Assembly (NCBI GenBank): GCA_001411745.2
Contig: LIQB01000011.1
Location: 1 to 64,000 of the forward strand
Reading direction: 5' to 3'
Length of the DNA: 64,000 bases
Source of the DNA: Psychrobacter glacincola
GTDB lineage: Bacteria > Pseudomonadota > Gammaproteobacteria > Pseudomonadales > Moraxellaceae
A program made the translations under genes and the position numbers. A model generated the notes under the pieces. That model was not told the origin of the DNA. It saw only the letters and a list, made by a program, of their open reading frames with translations, and did not search any database. Position 1 is the stretch's first letter; the number at the start of each line of letters is the position of its first letter. Below are positions 55,002 through 63,866 of the stretch, one piece after another.

Positions 55002-55871
55002 TTAGTTCAGTTGCTGAGTAGTAGCAGAAGTGCTATCAATAGCTGGAATGCTCTCACCTAACCACTGCTCTTCAATTGTCTTGAACGTTCCTTTTGTCTT
55101 AAGCTTAGTAATACCTTCGTTAACATTTTTAATAAGCTCATTATTGCCCTTTGCCATCATTATCACTTGCTGTGCTTCAGGCACATCTTCGCCTTCATAA
55201 GGCACGATAGTGACCTTATATTCAGGATGGATTTTTGCCGTATACTGCCAAATAGGGGCATCATGGAGAATGGCATCAACCTTCCCTTGCATCAAATCTT
55301 CATATAATAAGAAAGCAGTCTCTCTGGTAGACAGCTCCCCGTAGGTGCCAACTGCTTTTATTTGATCGACTGACTTCCCATTTTCCATACCACCAACATG
55401 CATGCCTTTTAGGTCTTCTAAACTACTTATTTTTAACTTATCGTTAGAATACATAATTGCTGATGGATTAAAGAAATAAGGTTTCGATAGGCCATATTTC
55501 GCCGCGCGTTCATCTTTATAAGAAATACCTGCTAATGCCAAATCGCGATTACCTGATTCCACACTATCAAACATATTTTGAAACGTTTCTTTGTAAAACT
55601 CGACTTTAAAGCCTTGTTCCTCACCAATAGCTCGAATGACGTCAATGTCAATCCCTTGCATATTGCCATAGTCATCTTGGAACGAAAATGGCGGCGTCGT
55701 ACCTGTAGTCGCAACCTTTAATGTGGGCGCAGTATCAGGTAATTTACTAACAAAGGTATCTTTATTATCTTTAGCATTACTCTTATTTACATTCTCTTGA
55801 GTGGTAGAGTTACTACACCCAAACAGTCCTATACTAAATACAATTGGCAATAGTTTATATAATTGCTTCAT
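55002..55871 (-). CDS. Periplasmic amino-acid-type solute-binding lipoprotein
   Basis: The 289-residue product has a lipoprotein signal peptide with lipobox GLFGC (Cys19), then a linker and an SBP_bac_3 domain from about residue 50. That domain has KVATTGTTPPFSFQDDYGNMQGIDIDVIRAIGEE at its start and NMFDSVESGNRDLALAGISYKDERAAKYGLSKPYF in the middle, as in polar amino-acid binding proteins. No ABC permease or ATPase gene is nearby. Instead it is the first gene of an operon with a membrane kinase, so it likely serves as a sensor, not a transporter. AAAGGATG lies 6 nt before the ATG. Confidence 0.92.
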   Translation of the reverse strand: MKQLYKLLPIVFSIGLFGCSNSTTQENVNKSNAKDNKDTFVSKLPDTAPTLKVATTGTTPPFSFQDDYGNMQGIDIDVIRAIGEEQGFKVEFYKETFQNMFDSVESGNRDLALAGISYKDERAAKYGLSKPYFFNPSAIMYSNDKLKISSLEDLKGMHVGGMENGKSVDQIKAVGTYGELSTRETAFLLYEDLMQGKVDAILHDAPIWQYTAKIHPEYKVTIVPYEGEDVPEAQQVIMMAKGNNELIKNVNEGITKLKTKGTFKTIEEQWLGESIPAIDSTSATTQQLN

Positions 55872-56222
55872 AATTCATCCTTTAAACTTTACGTTATATA
55901 TATCAATAAATGACAATTTAGAAAGGTTAGGTAATATCTTCACAATATTTACTTACAGAAAGTTACGTGGATAATACTTGCCTACCTTTGCGATTGCAAT
56001 AATTATGTTTGGTTATTAACCACAATTTGTTATATATGGCAAACAAAGGATATTAAAGGCCTACATAAGTCTATTTATATAACTGAAAACTTATAATAGG
56101 GCCTTGTTTTATGAGCAGTTTTATGCAAAAAATAAAATAAAAAGTACAAAAAAGGCATCCCTACATAATCAATGTAAGAATGCCTTTTAAGATGCTAGTG
56201 CAAGAATTATAAAGTCTCTGGC
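55872..56222. other. Region between the Bcr/CflA gene and the signalling operon
   Basis: Holds the promoter of the minus-strand signalling operon (not placed with confidence) and the terminator of the upstream efflux gene at 56147-56189. No gene is supported. Confidence 0.45.
56147..56189 (-). terminator. Rho-independent terminator of the Bcr/CflA gene
   Basis: On the minus strand AAAAGGCAT and ATGCCTTTT pair, with an inner TACAT/ATGTA stem, followed by TTGTACTTTTTATTTT. It lies 33 nt after the stop at 56223. Confidence 0.82.
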
Positions 56223-57482
56223 TTACTCCGCATCGTCCAAATTTAAATTACGATCTATCTGCCAAATTAAAAAACAGCCAAGACTCATTAAAGCGAACAT
56301 CGCAATACCAATTTTGAGTACGGGATTAACTGGAAATAGGTTTAATAATAATCCACCAAAGATACCGACTGAAAACATGAGCGAGCCTTGTAGCGCACTT
56401 GCCATGCCCGCTCGGCGTTTTTGAAAGGCCAGCGCAATAGCAGAAGCATTTGGCTGAGTAAGACCTAAGCCTGCGATACAGAAGAAAATACAAGCCAGTA
56501 CCAGTGGAAGCCAAGCATCAGTACCCAAAAATAGACCTATTACAAATAGCACGCCTGCAGAAATAACCTGCATCATCGCACCAAAGCGCAAAATACTCAA
56601 AATACGAAAGCGATTGGTAAGCCACTGATTCAGCTGAGTCAAACCCACAAAACCAGCAGCATTCATCCCAAATAGCCAAGCGAAGTGGGTTGCGGATACC
56701 CCATAGGTATCCATAATCAGCTCAGAGGCTGAACTGATATAAACAAACATCGCCCCCATCAGCAGGCCGCCACCAATCGCTGGATAATTGAACGTCGGGT
56801 CTTTTAATAAGTCCCAGTATTGACTCAGTACTTCTCTTGCAGGACGTACATTACGATTTTCTTCCGTCAACGTTTCAAAGAAGAAAAACTTTGTGAGTAA
56901 TAAATTCAACGTGCCAAAAGCAGCCAAAAACCAAAAAATAGAGTGCCAGCTAAAAAACTGTAGAAATAGCGCACCAAGCGATGGGGCTAATATCGGCGCT
57001 AAACCCATCACCAAAATCATAATAGAAAAGGCTTTTGCGGTTTGCTTAGCAGTCAATCGATCGCGAATCGCAGCACGAGTGACCACTGCGCCGACACACG
57101 CACCAAGCGCTTGCATCGTCCGCCCAACAAACAATACATACTCGTTATTAGTAGTCGCACAAACAATGGAGGCGATGACATATAGCGTCATACCGATATA
57201 TAAAGGCTTAACACGACCGACACGATCACTAAATGGTCCGTAAAATAACTGGCCAAATACCAAGCCTAAAAAATAGGCAGGAACAGAGTTGGCCATAAAG
57301 GCTGTGGATACGCCAAAGTCATCTGCCATCGATGGTAATGCAGGCAGATACATATCAATAGACAATGGCCCCACTGCCACGATAAGTCCAAGCATCATAA
57401 TCCATGCAACAGGCAAATCAGCAGAGCGTACGCGCTCAGAAGCAATGGGTCGATTGGGTAGAGAGGATTTTGGAGCAGACAT
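56223..57482 (-). CDS. Bcr/CflA family multidrug efflux MFS transporter
   Basis: The 419-residue inner-membrane protein has twelve predicted helices and the DHA1 drug/H+ antiporter signatures. It starts GLIVAVGPLSIDMYLPALPSMADDFG, which is the Bcr/CflA hallmark. The motif A loop is GQLFYGPFSDRVGRVKPLYIG, and motif C-like GLAPILAPSLGALFLQFFSWHSIFW occurs in helix 5. Such pumps export bicyclomycin, chloramphenicol or similar compounds, but the natural substrate here is unknown. It is in its own transcription unit between the crotonase gene and the signalling operon. No regulator gene is adjacent. Confidence 0.92.
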   Translation of the reverse strand: MSAPKSSLPNRPIASERVRSADLPVAWIMMLGLIVAVGPLSIDMYLPALPSMADDFGVSTAFMANSVPAYFLGLVFGQLFYGPFSDRVGRVKPLYIGMTLYVIASIVCATTNNEYVLFVGRTMQALGACVGAVVTRAAIRDRLTAKQTAKAFSIMILVMGLAPILAPSLGALFLQFFSWHSIFWFLAAFGTLNLLLTKFFFFETLTEENRNVRPAREVLSQYWDLLKDPTFNYPAIGGGLLMGAMFVYISSASELIMDTYGVSATHFAWLFGMNAAGFVGLTQLNQWLTNRFRILSILRFGAMMQVISAGVLFVIGLFLGTDAWLPLVLACIFFCIAGLGLTQPNASAIALAFQKRRAGMASALQGSLMFSVGIFGGLLLNLFPVNPVLKIGIAMFALMSLGCFLIWQIDRNLNLDDAE

Positions 57483-57799
57483 ATTCAGACCATTTTATAT
57501 AGGGTGTATTGAATCGTTATAAAGTTTCAATACACCCTAGTGATTGTTATTGTATTATTCAGGCTTCCATTGTCTTTAATATTTAGTCTTTACTCAATAC
57601 TGAAAACAAGGGTCATTGCCACCATTAGTGCACATTTGCATACAGCGGCGCAAGTGGACAGTGTTATATCGTACTATCCCCTCACATTTCAATAGAGGTA
57701 TGACGTGAATAAAACAAACAATAACAACTAAAAACAATCACAATAATTTGTCAAAATAGGTCTGAGCGTCAGCATAGCGGCATAATTAGTAAAAGATAT
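57483..57799. other. Intergenic region between crotonase and Bcr/CflA genes
   Basis: 317 bp without a supported gene. It presumably holds the promoter for the efflux gene. No clear terminator for the crotonase gene is visible. Confidence 0.35.
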
Positions 57800-58612
57800 T
57801 TAGCGGAACTGGCGCTTGCCAAATGCCGTACTGGCTTGCTTGGCTTTTCTTAACGCAAGCTTGCGATTACGACCGAGCATCATTTTAAGCTGCCATACTT
57901 TTTCTTTATATAAAGTAGTGGCTGGCTGCTGGAACATAGCATTGACCACACGCTTACTCGCCAACACCGCATCAGGAGAGCGCTCTGCAAATTCGGCAGC
58001 GAGCTTTTGCGCCTGCTCAAGTGGCGCTTCATTGCAATGGCTGACAAGACCCAATGCTTTGCCCTCACTGGCAGTCACGATACGCGCACTCATGGCAAGC
58101 TCTTTTAGCACATCTTCACGTACCACACCAAACGCCGATTGCGTCAAACCCATGTCTGGTACCAGACCCCACTTAGCTTCCATAATAGACAGTTTGCAAT
58201 CTGGATGACTGATACGCACATCGCAAGCCAGCGCTAGCTGAAGCCCTGCACCGACACAATAGCCTTCTAGTACGGCAATGACTGGTACAGGCACATCGCG
58301 CCATACCAGACAAACACGCTGGAATGAGCTCTGCCACGGTTTGACCAGCTCCCAAACGGCGAACGCTTGATTTTTTGGATGATTCAAATCACCCAAATCG
58401 ATGCCCGCACAAAACGTGCCTTCAGCACCATTTAAAATCACCGCACGTATCGTTTTATCTTTACCAATGCGTTCTGCGACAGCAATCAACTCTTTCACCA
58501 CTTTAAAGCTCATGGCATTTTTTTTGTGTGGGCGATTTAAGGTTACCGTGAGTATATTGTCGGTCATACTAACTTGTAAGGTTTCATATTGGTAAGTGGC
58601 AATCGCGTTCAT
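57800..58612 (-). CDS. Enoyl-CoA hydratase/isomerase (crotonase) family protein
   Basis: The 270-residue protein has the crotonase fold: NRPHKKNAMSF, the first oxyanion-hole segment AVILNGAEGTFCAGIDLGDL, and the second one VIAVLEGYCVGAGLQLALACDVRI. The active-site loop follows as SIMEAKWGLVPDMGLTQ. It should hydrate or isomerise an acyl-CoA, but no other beta-oxidation gene is beside it, so the substrate is undefined. The Glu positions of true enoyl-CoA hydratase are only partly matched; an isomerase role is possible. An AAGGA site lies 6 nt before the ATG. Confidence 0.9.
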   Translation of the reverse strand: MNAIATYQYETLQVSMTDNILTVTLNRPHKKNAMSFKVVKELIAVAERIGKDKTIRAVILNGAEGTFCAGIDLGDLNHPKNQAFAVWELVKPWQSSFQRVCLVWRDVPVPVIAVLEGYCVGAGLQLALACDVRISHPDCKLSIMEAKWGLVPDMGLTQSAFGVVREDVLKELAMSARIVTASEGKALGLVSHCNEAPLEQAQKLAAEFAERSPDAVLASKRVVNAMFQQPATTLYKEKVWQLKMMLGRNRKLALRKAKQASTAFGKRQFR

Positions 58613-58773
58613 AACAATCCTTATTCATGAATAAAATAGAAATGGCATCTAAATACGATGCCGATACGTCTAAAGCTGATGGCAACAATATTAACAGCCT
58701 TGTTACGACGCTACCTCATCAATAACTGACTGCGTCGATTCGATTCACTATTTATGTCATAAAACCATCACTT

Positions 58774-61700
58774 CTAAATCATTTTCCATGTCATATCATT
58801 TTCACTCAAACGATGATAATTGAGCTGAGGATAGGCTGATAAATCCAGCGCCTGCAAATTATTTAACGCTGTTATTAATGCGGCATAATATGGCTCAAGC
58901 ATGGCAAACTGCGCAGGGGTGGTGTGTTGGACATTCAGCAAGCATTTATCTTCTAGGTCTTGACTGGCCTGACGTAATTGCGGCACACCAGTATAACGAC
59001 TGCCGCCTAAGATGCGATGGGCAATTTGCGCTAGCATACTGCGATCACGGGCGTCCCACGCTTGCGTCAGCGCCTGCTTTTCATCATTAATAGTATCGAG
59101 CATCATAATGATAAGCTTGGCTGCCAAGTCGGGCTTATTCGCTGAGCGGGTCAACGCGTCTTGCCAATCTAAAATAGCAAAGCCATCACCTTCGTTAGCC
59201 CCCAAAGAGTGATGGCTTAAATGGTGGTAACTGCTGTCCCAATTCTTCGTTTCTTGCGCATATGTGTGAGAATCTGTAGGCATTGCCACTCCATCATGAG
59301 CACTATTTATCGGTGTTTCCGATGGCTTCAATAGTGGCGACTGTCCTTGTTCATGTAAGCGCAAGCTCTCATAGCGTGGCTGGGTGTCGCGCGGTGTTTC
59401 GCGTCTATAATCCTCGCGTGGTTGGCTGTCTCGCAAGTAATTATCACGAATTTTCTTCAATGATAAAGGACGCGTTATTTTTGGCTGATTGATTGTATTA
59501 GAACCGCTATGACGGTTATTTTCATCCCCTTTCACCATAGGATAAGCAATGGTTGTAGAGTCTGATGGCCACGTTGAATACGTTTCAGCGCCCCTATTTT
59601 GCAAGTCGGTAGAGTGTGAGTTCTCTTTTGATAAATCGATAACCTGCACATCAGTATTGTGCACATCGGTACTGTGCAGATTGGTATCAGGCAACGCTGT
59701 TAACTGCGGCATTGTCGTTGTGCGTCCAAGCCATTTTTGCAGCACTTGTAATAACTGAGGCTGGCTAATGGGTTTACCTACATAGTCATTAATACCACTG
59801 GCGATCAGTTTGTCTCGCTCATCAGCCAAACCATGGGCAGTCAACGCAATAATCGGGATACGGCTATCATCATTTTCAATATTGCGAATTTGTCTTGCGG
59901 CTTCATGCCCTGACATACGCGGCATTTGAATATCCATGAATATTAGATCAATATGACCTTTATCCTGAGTAGCAACTTTATCGTCGGTATTCACCTCTTC
60001 ATAAAGCGTACTATTTGATTTCTTGTTTACCTCATCGCGCGTTTCAGCTTTAGAGATTTGCGTTTTATTCGACAGACTTTGCTTATCATTTTTCGCGGTT
60101 TTAATATTTTTGGTTTGTTGTTTGCTGATAATTTCTATGGCGTCAAAACCACTACTCGCTGTGATGACCTGAATACCAAGCTCACTAAGTAATGCATCGA
60201 GCACCAACAAATTGGGCAGATGATCGTCGACTGCCAGTACCGTCACCCCTGTCCAGCGCGGTTCTTGCACGCTTTTTTTGGTACTGCGATTTTGGGTGTC
60301 GAGCATGGCATAAAGCTGTCTTTTGTCTAAAGGCTCATACAAAATATTGGCATGATAACGATTTAATAATGCTTGATCGGCAGCAACTTGATAACCAAAT
60401 ACCGCAAGCTTGCCTTGGTAATGCAGACGAATTTGTTTGAGTAATGCCATCATATCGTCTTGGGTATCATCATCGACGATGACCCAATCCCAATAATTAC
60501 CATGCTCTTTTAATGACTCAAGTACGCCCGGTAAGGAGTTGGCTTGGGTCAATTTAATCGGCAAATATTGCAAGCTGGCTTTGAGCACTTGGATAGAGGC
60601 AGTATGATTAATCCATACCAACACATTAAACTCATCGGTCTCACTCGCCAATGGAGCCAAGACTGGTAGCTCAATCGTCTGTCCTGTAGCCGCTTCCAAT
60701 ACATCGACATGTGCTGGCATCCGAAACCAAAATGTCGCACCCTGATTGGCAATATTCTCTTGAGCATTATCATGAAAGCCAATATCACCGCCCATCAGCC
60801 GCGTTAATTGCTTGGAGATAACGAGCCCCAACCCTGTGCCGCCATACTGACGAGTAATTGAAGGGTCGCCTTGGCTAAAGCTTTGGAACAGCATCTTTTG
60901 ATCGGCTAAAGAGATGCCCTTACCGCTGTCTTGCACACTGATCATGAGATAATTATCACGATGGTCATCTAAGCTGACGCGCACTACCACATCACCACTA
61001 TCGGTAAATTTAATCGCATTGCCAACGATATTGGTCAATACTTGCTTGAGGCGTAGGGCGTCGCCATTGATGCGCATCGGCACGTCATTATAAAATAGCA
61101 CCGCCATGCGCAGACCTTTTTCTGCGGATACGGGTGAGAGCATATCAACCACGTCATAAATGGTGTCATAAAGATCAAACTCATGACGATCAAGTACCAG
61201 CTTGCCCGCTTCAATTTTAGAGAAATCCAGAACATCGTTAACCAAGGCAAGCAAGTGTGCTGATGACTTACGTATGGTTTGCACGTATAAATCTTGTTCA
61301 GGATTTAGTTCGCCATGCCTTGCCAGCAAATTGATAAAGCCATCGATACTGTTTAATGGCGTGCGCAGCTCGTGGCTAATATTGGCCAAAAACGCCGATT
61401 TTGCTTGGCTGGTTGAAATTGCCGCATCACGTGCATTACGAATAGAGATGTTTTGCATTTCCATCTCATCAAACGCAAGGCGCAAATCATCCTCGGTTTG
61501 CTCGGCATGGTCTTTTAATTCCTGAAAGCTTCTATGCAGGCGGCGCAAAGTTTTGACCAAATCTTGCTGCAATAAGTTTAGCTCACCATCTGACTCAACG
61601 GGAATAGGCTGATACAGATTGTCGACATGGGTACGCTGCAACTGCAAACGTAGCTCATAGATCGGTGCTATCCAGCGCTTTGAATAAATATTTAAACTCA

Positions 61701-62322
61701 GCAATAAAATCAAAATGGTGAACAAGCCGGTAATCACTAATGCCATGGCGATACGGTAGCGGGCGATATAGAGTGGTTCATTGTCCATATCGACGAGCAG
61801 CCACAGTTTTTGTCCTTCAAACTCTCCTAATACACTGCCATAAGCGGTTCCAATAGGCGTTGGTTGCTGCGATAAAAACTTCTTTGTTGTGTCTATTTCA
61901 GGCCATGCTTCATTCAGTCCATAACCGACTGCGGCGAGCACTTGATTGCTTTCATTAATGATCGCAATACGCTGTACATGTTGCTCGGACTGCATACGAC
62001 CCAGCTTATCTTGTATTTCCTCAAGCTTCGTGATGGTCGTTTGAGTGGCATCATTTGCTCTGACTTCGCCATCAGAATTGGGTTCGCCGCCTGCTTGCTG
62101 GCGCTCTTGCGCTAACAGCTCAGGGATTAGCTCTGCAATCGCTGGGGTATAACGAATCAGCACCGCCTCTGCCAATACTTCTTGTTCTGAATTGCTGGCG
62201 CGCATGGTCTCATAAAAGACCAAAATACCGCCCACCGCTGCCAAGATACAAATGGGTAAAAACACCAATATAATCAACTGGCCATACGCACTGCTAGTAT
62301 CAAAACGTTTTTTGTATGCCAT
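58774..62322 (-). CDS. barA: BarA/GacS-type hybrid sensor histidine kinase
   Basis: The 1182-residue membrane kinase resembles BarA/GacS, which with UvrY/GacA controls Csr/Rsm small RNAs. Order of domains: membrane helix (about 15-37), periplasmic sensor (to about 190), second helix (195-213), HAMP, HisKA with His317 in NISHELRTPLNS, and HATPase with NIVGNAIKFTDSGD and GGTGLGLVISKQL. A degenerate receiver-like region follows, then a true receiver (VLAVDDHLPN ... LIFMDIQMPRMSG ... VGKPISQPQ) and a C-terminal Hpt with His1102 in AQIAHRILGG. The receiver is split by a polar insertion of about 50 residues, and a long Ser/Thr/Arg-rich linker separates it from the Hpt. The start at 62322 is favoured over a GTG at 62352. 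Confidence 0.93.
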   Translation of the reverse strand: MAYKKRFDTSSAYGQLIILVFLPICILAAVGGILVFYETMRASNSEQEVLAEAVLIRYTPAIAELIPELLAQERQQAGGEPNSDGEVRANDATQTTITKLEEIQDKLGRMQSEQHVQRIAIINESNQVLAAVGYGLNEAWPEIDTTKKFLSQQPTPIGTAYGSVLGEFEGQKLWLLVDMDNEPLYIARYRIAMALVITGLFTILILLLSLNIYSKRWIAPIYELRLQLQRTHVDNLYQPIPVESDGELNLLQQDLVKTLRRLHRSFQELKDHAEQTEDDLRLAFDEMEMQNISIRNARDAAISTSQAKSAFLANISHELRTPLNSIDGFINLLARHGELNPEQDLYVQTIRKSSAHLLALVNDVLDFSKIEAGKLVLDRHEFDLYDTIYDVVDMLSPVSAEKGLRMAVLFYNDVPMRINGDALRLKQVLTNIVGNAIKFTDSGDVVVRVSLDDHRDNYLMISVQDSGKGISLADQKMLFQSFSQGDPSITRQYGGTGLGLVISKQLTRLMGGDIGFHDNAQENIANQGATFWFRMPAHVDVLEAATGQTIELPVLAPLASETDEFNVLVWINHTASIQVLKASLQYLPIKLTQANSLPGVLESLKEHGNYWDWVIVDDDTQDDMMALLKQIRLHYQGKLAVFGYQVAADQALLNRYHANILYEPLDKRQLYAMLDTQNRSTKKSVQEPRWTGVTVLAVDDHLPNLLVLDALLSELGIQVITASSGFDAIEIISKQQTKNIKTAKNDKQSLSNKTQISKAETRDEVNKKSNSTLYEEVNTDDKVATQDKGHIDLIFMDIQMPRMSGHEAARQIRNIENDDSRIPIIALTAHGLADERDKLIASGINDYVGKPISQPQLLQVLQKWLGRTTTMPQLTALPDTNLHSTDVHNTDVQVIDLSKENSHSTDLQNRGAETYSTWPSDSTTIAYPMVKGDENNRHSGSNTINQPKITRPLSLKKIRDNYLRDSQPREDYRRETPRDTQPRYESLRLHEQGQSPLLKPSETPINSAHDGVAMPTDSHTYAQETKNWDSSYHHLSHHSLGANEGDGFAILDWQDALTRSANKPDLAAKLIIMMLDTINDEKQALTQAWDARDRSMLAQIAHRILGGSRYTGVPQLRQASQDLEDKCLLNVQHTTPAQFAMLEPYYAALITALNNLQALDLSAYPQLNYHRLSENDMTWKMI

Positions 62323-62835
62323 GCTAGCTTTACTCTCTACAGAAAATTGCACTATGAATCAATAGCGGCGGTAAGCGGTGTTAGCCAATCATAATTTTTT
62401 TAGGGGCTGTGCTCATTTCAAAGCTATTCTCATTTCAAAGTTATCGTCATTTCAAAAATGATAACTGCCTACCCATGATAAAATTTAGTGATTCTTGTTA
62501 TTGCCCTACCTATATATTGCCATAACTATAACGCATTTCATCGATCATGGTGAGTGGCTATGCCGCAAAGGTATTTTAACTGTCCAGCCCTTTTTAAACA
62601 TCACTCATTTACCAAAATCTCTTGATGCCTTCAGCGTAGCCAAAAACAAAATGATATAATGACGCAACTTTTCATTTATTGCTATTTGGTTAAAGCGGTA
62701 GAAATATCATTAACGATCAAATTACTCACTTCACTCAATAGCAGCCGTATCAAGATATTTATTCAAAAATCAAAATGATAATTAAAAAATAAACGGTAAT
62801 TAAAAATCAATTTTAAAAATTCACAAGGATACTTT
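62323..62835. other. Divergent region between barA and cysM
   Basis: Contains three tandem 17-bp repeats at 62413-62461, preceded by a sequence at 62401-62418 resembling the left end of the MITE-like elements. The cysM promoter should lie at about 62640-62800. No gene is supported. Confidence 0.45.
62413..62461. repeat. 17-bp tandem repeat, three copies
   Basis: Units begin with TCATTTCAAA at 62413, 62430 and 62447 (period 17): TCATTTCAAAGCTATTC, TCATTTCAAAGTTATCG and a third with AAATGATAA. They lie upstream of the barA start. Confidence 0.7.
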
Positions 62836-63810
62836 ATGTCCGCAACGGCTATCTCCAACTCTAATTTCATTACTCAGGTCACCAAACTTGCTGATTGCGT
62901 CGGTCAGACGCCATTGGTTAAATTGCAGCGCTTACCTGAGCAAGAGCAGCTGACCAATGGTGCTGCGTTACTGGCCAAGCTTGAAGGTAACAATCCAGCG
63001 GGTTCTGTTAAAGATCGTCCTGCTTTTAATATGATTTATCAGGCAGAACAGCGCGGTGACATCAAAGCGGGCGACATGCTGATTGAAGCTACGAGTGGCA
63101 ATACGGGTATCGCTTTAGCCATGGTCGCCGCGATGCGTGGCTATCCGATAACGCTACTGATGCCAACCAATTCAACTCAAGAGCGCAAAGACGCCATGAT
63201 TGCGTATGGTGCGACGTTAATCGAGGTGGATGAAGGCATGGAAGCCGCACGCGATTTGGCGCTGCAAATGCAAGCAGATGGCAAAGGCATCGTATTAGAT
63301 CAGTTTAATAACCCTGATAACAGTCAAGCCCATTACCTGACCACAGGGCCTGAACTATGGGCGCAAACGGCAGGAAAAATCACTCATTTTATTAGCTCAA
63401 TGGGCACCACTGGTACCATTACTGGTGTATCGCAATACCTCAAAGAACAAAATCCAGATATCAAAATCATCGGACTACAGCCTGATGAAGAAGCTTCGAT
63501 TGCTGGTATTCGCCGCTGGCCTGCAGCTTACATGCCGGGTATCTTTAACGCAGATTTGGTTGATGAAATCATGGATGTGGATCAGCGTATCGCAGAAGTT
63601 TATATGCGCAAACTGGCCAAAACCGAAGGTATTTTCGCGGGCGTTTCATCAGGTGCTGCAGCATGGGCTGCCGTACAAGTCGCTAAAGAAAACCCTGATG
63701 CCGTCATCGCCTTTATTGTCTGTGATCGCGGCGATCGTTATTTGTCGACGGGTTTATACAATATTAACGACGACAATATTGACGCCAGCAATGTCGATAA
63801 CCGCACATAA
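62836..63810 (+). CDS. cysM: Cysteine synthase B (O-acetylserine sulfhydrylase)
   Basis: CysM makes cysteine from O-acetylserine and sulfide or thiosulfate using PLP. The 324-residue protein shows NPAGSVKDRPAFNMI with the PLP-binding Lys, EATSGNTGIALAMVAAMRGY (substrate loop TSGNTG) and SSMGTTGTITGVSQYL, which binds the PLP phosphate. It has the CysM-type C-terminus with EGIFAGVSSGAAAWAAV. The B-type features (shorter loop, RRWPAAYMPGIF) favour CysM over CysK. An AAGGA site precedes the ATG. It is divergent from the BarA/GacS gene, a neighbourhood typical of Moraxellaceae and Pseudomonas. Confidence 0.95.
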   Translation: MSATAISNSNFITQVTKLADCVGQTPLVKLQRLPEQEQLTNGAALLAKLEGNNPAGSVKDRPAFNMIYQAEQRGDIKAGDMLIEATSGNTGIALAMVAAMRGYPITLLMPTNSTQERKDAMIAYGATLIEVDEGMEAARDLALQMQADGKGIVLDQFNNPDNSQAHYLTTGPELWAQTAGKITHFISSMGTTGTITGVSQYLKEQNPDIKIIGLQPDEEASIAGIRRWPAAYMPGIFNADLVDEIMDVDQRIAEVYMRKLAKTEGIFAGVSSGAAAWAAVQVAKENPDAVIAFIVCDRGDRYLSTGLYNINDDNIDASNVDNRT

Positions 63811-63866
63811 ATTAATTAACGCACAGACAACGCTGCTCAGTTTAGTTGATTTAATCAGGATTTCTT

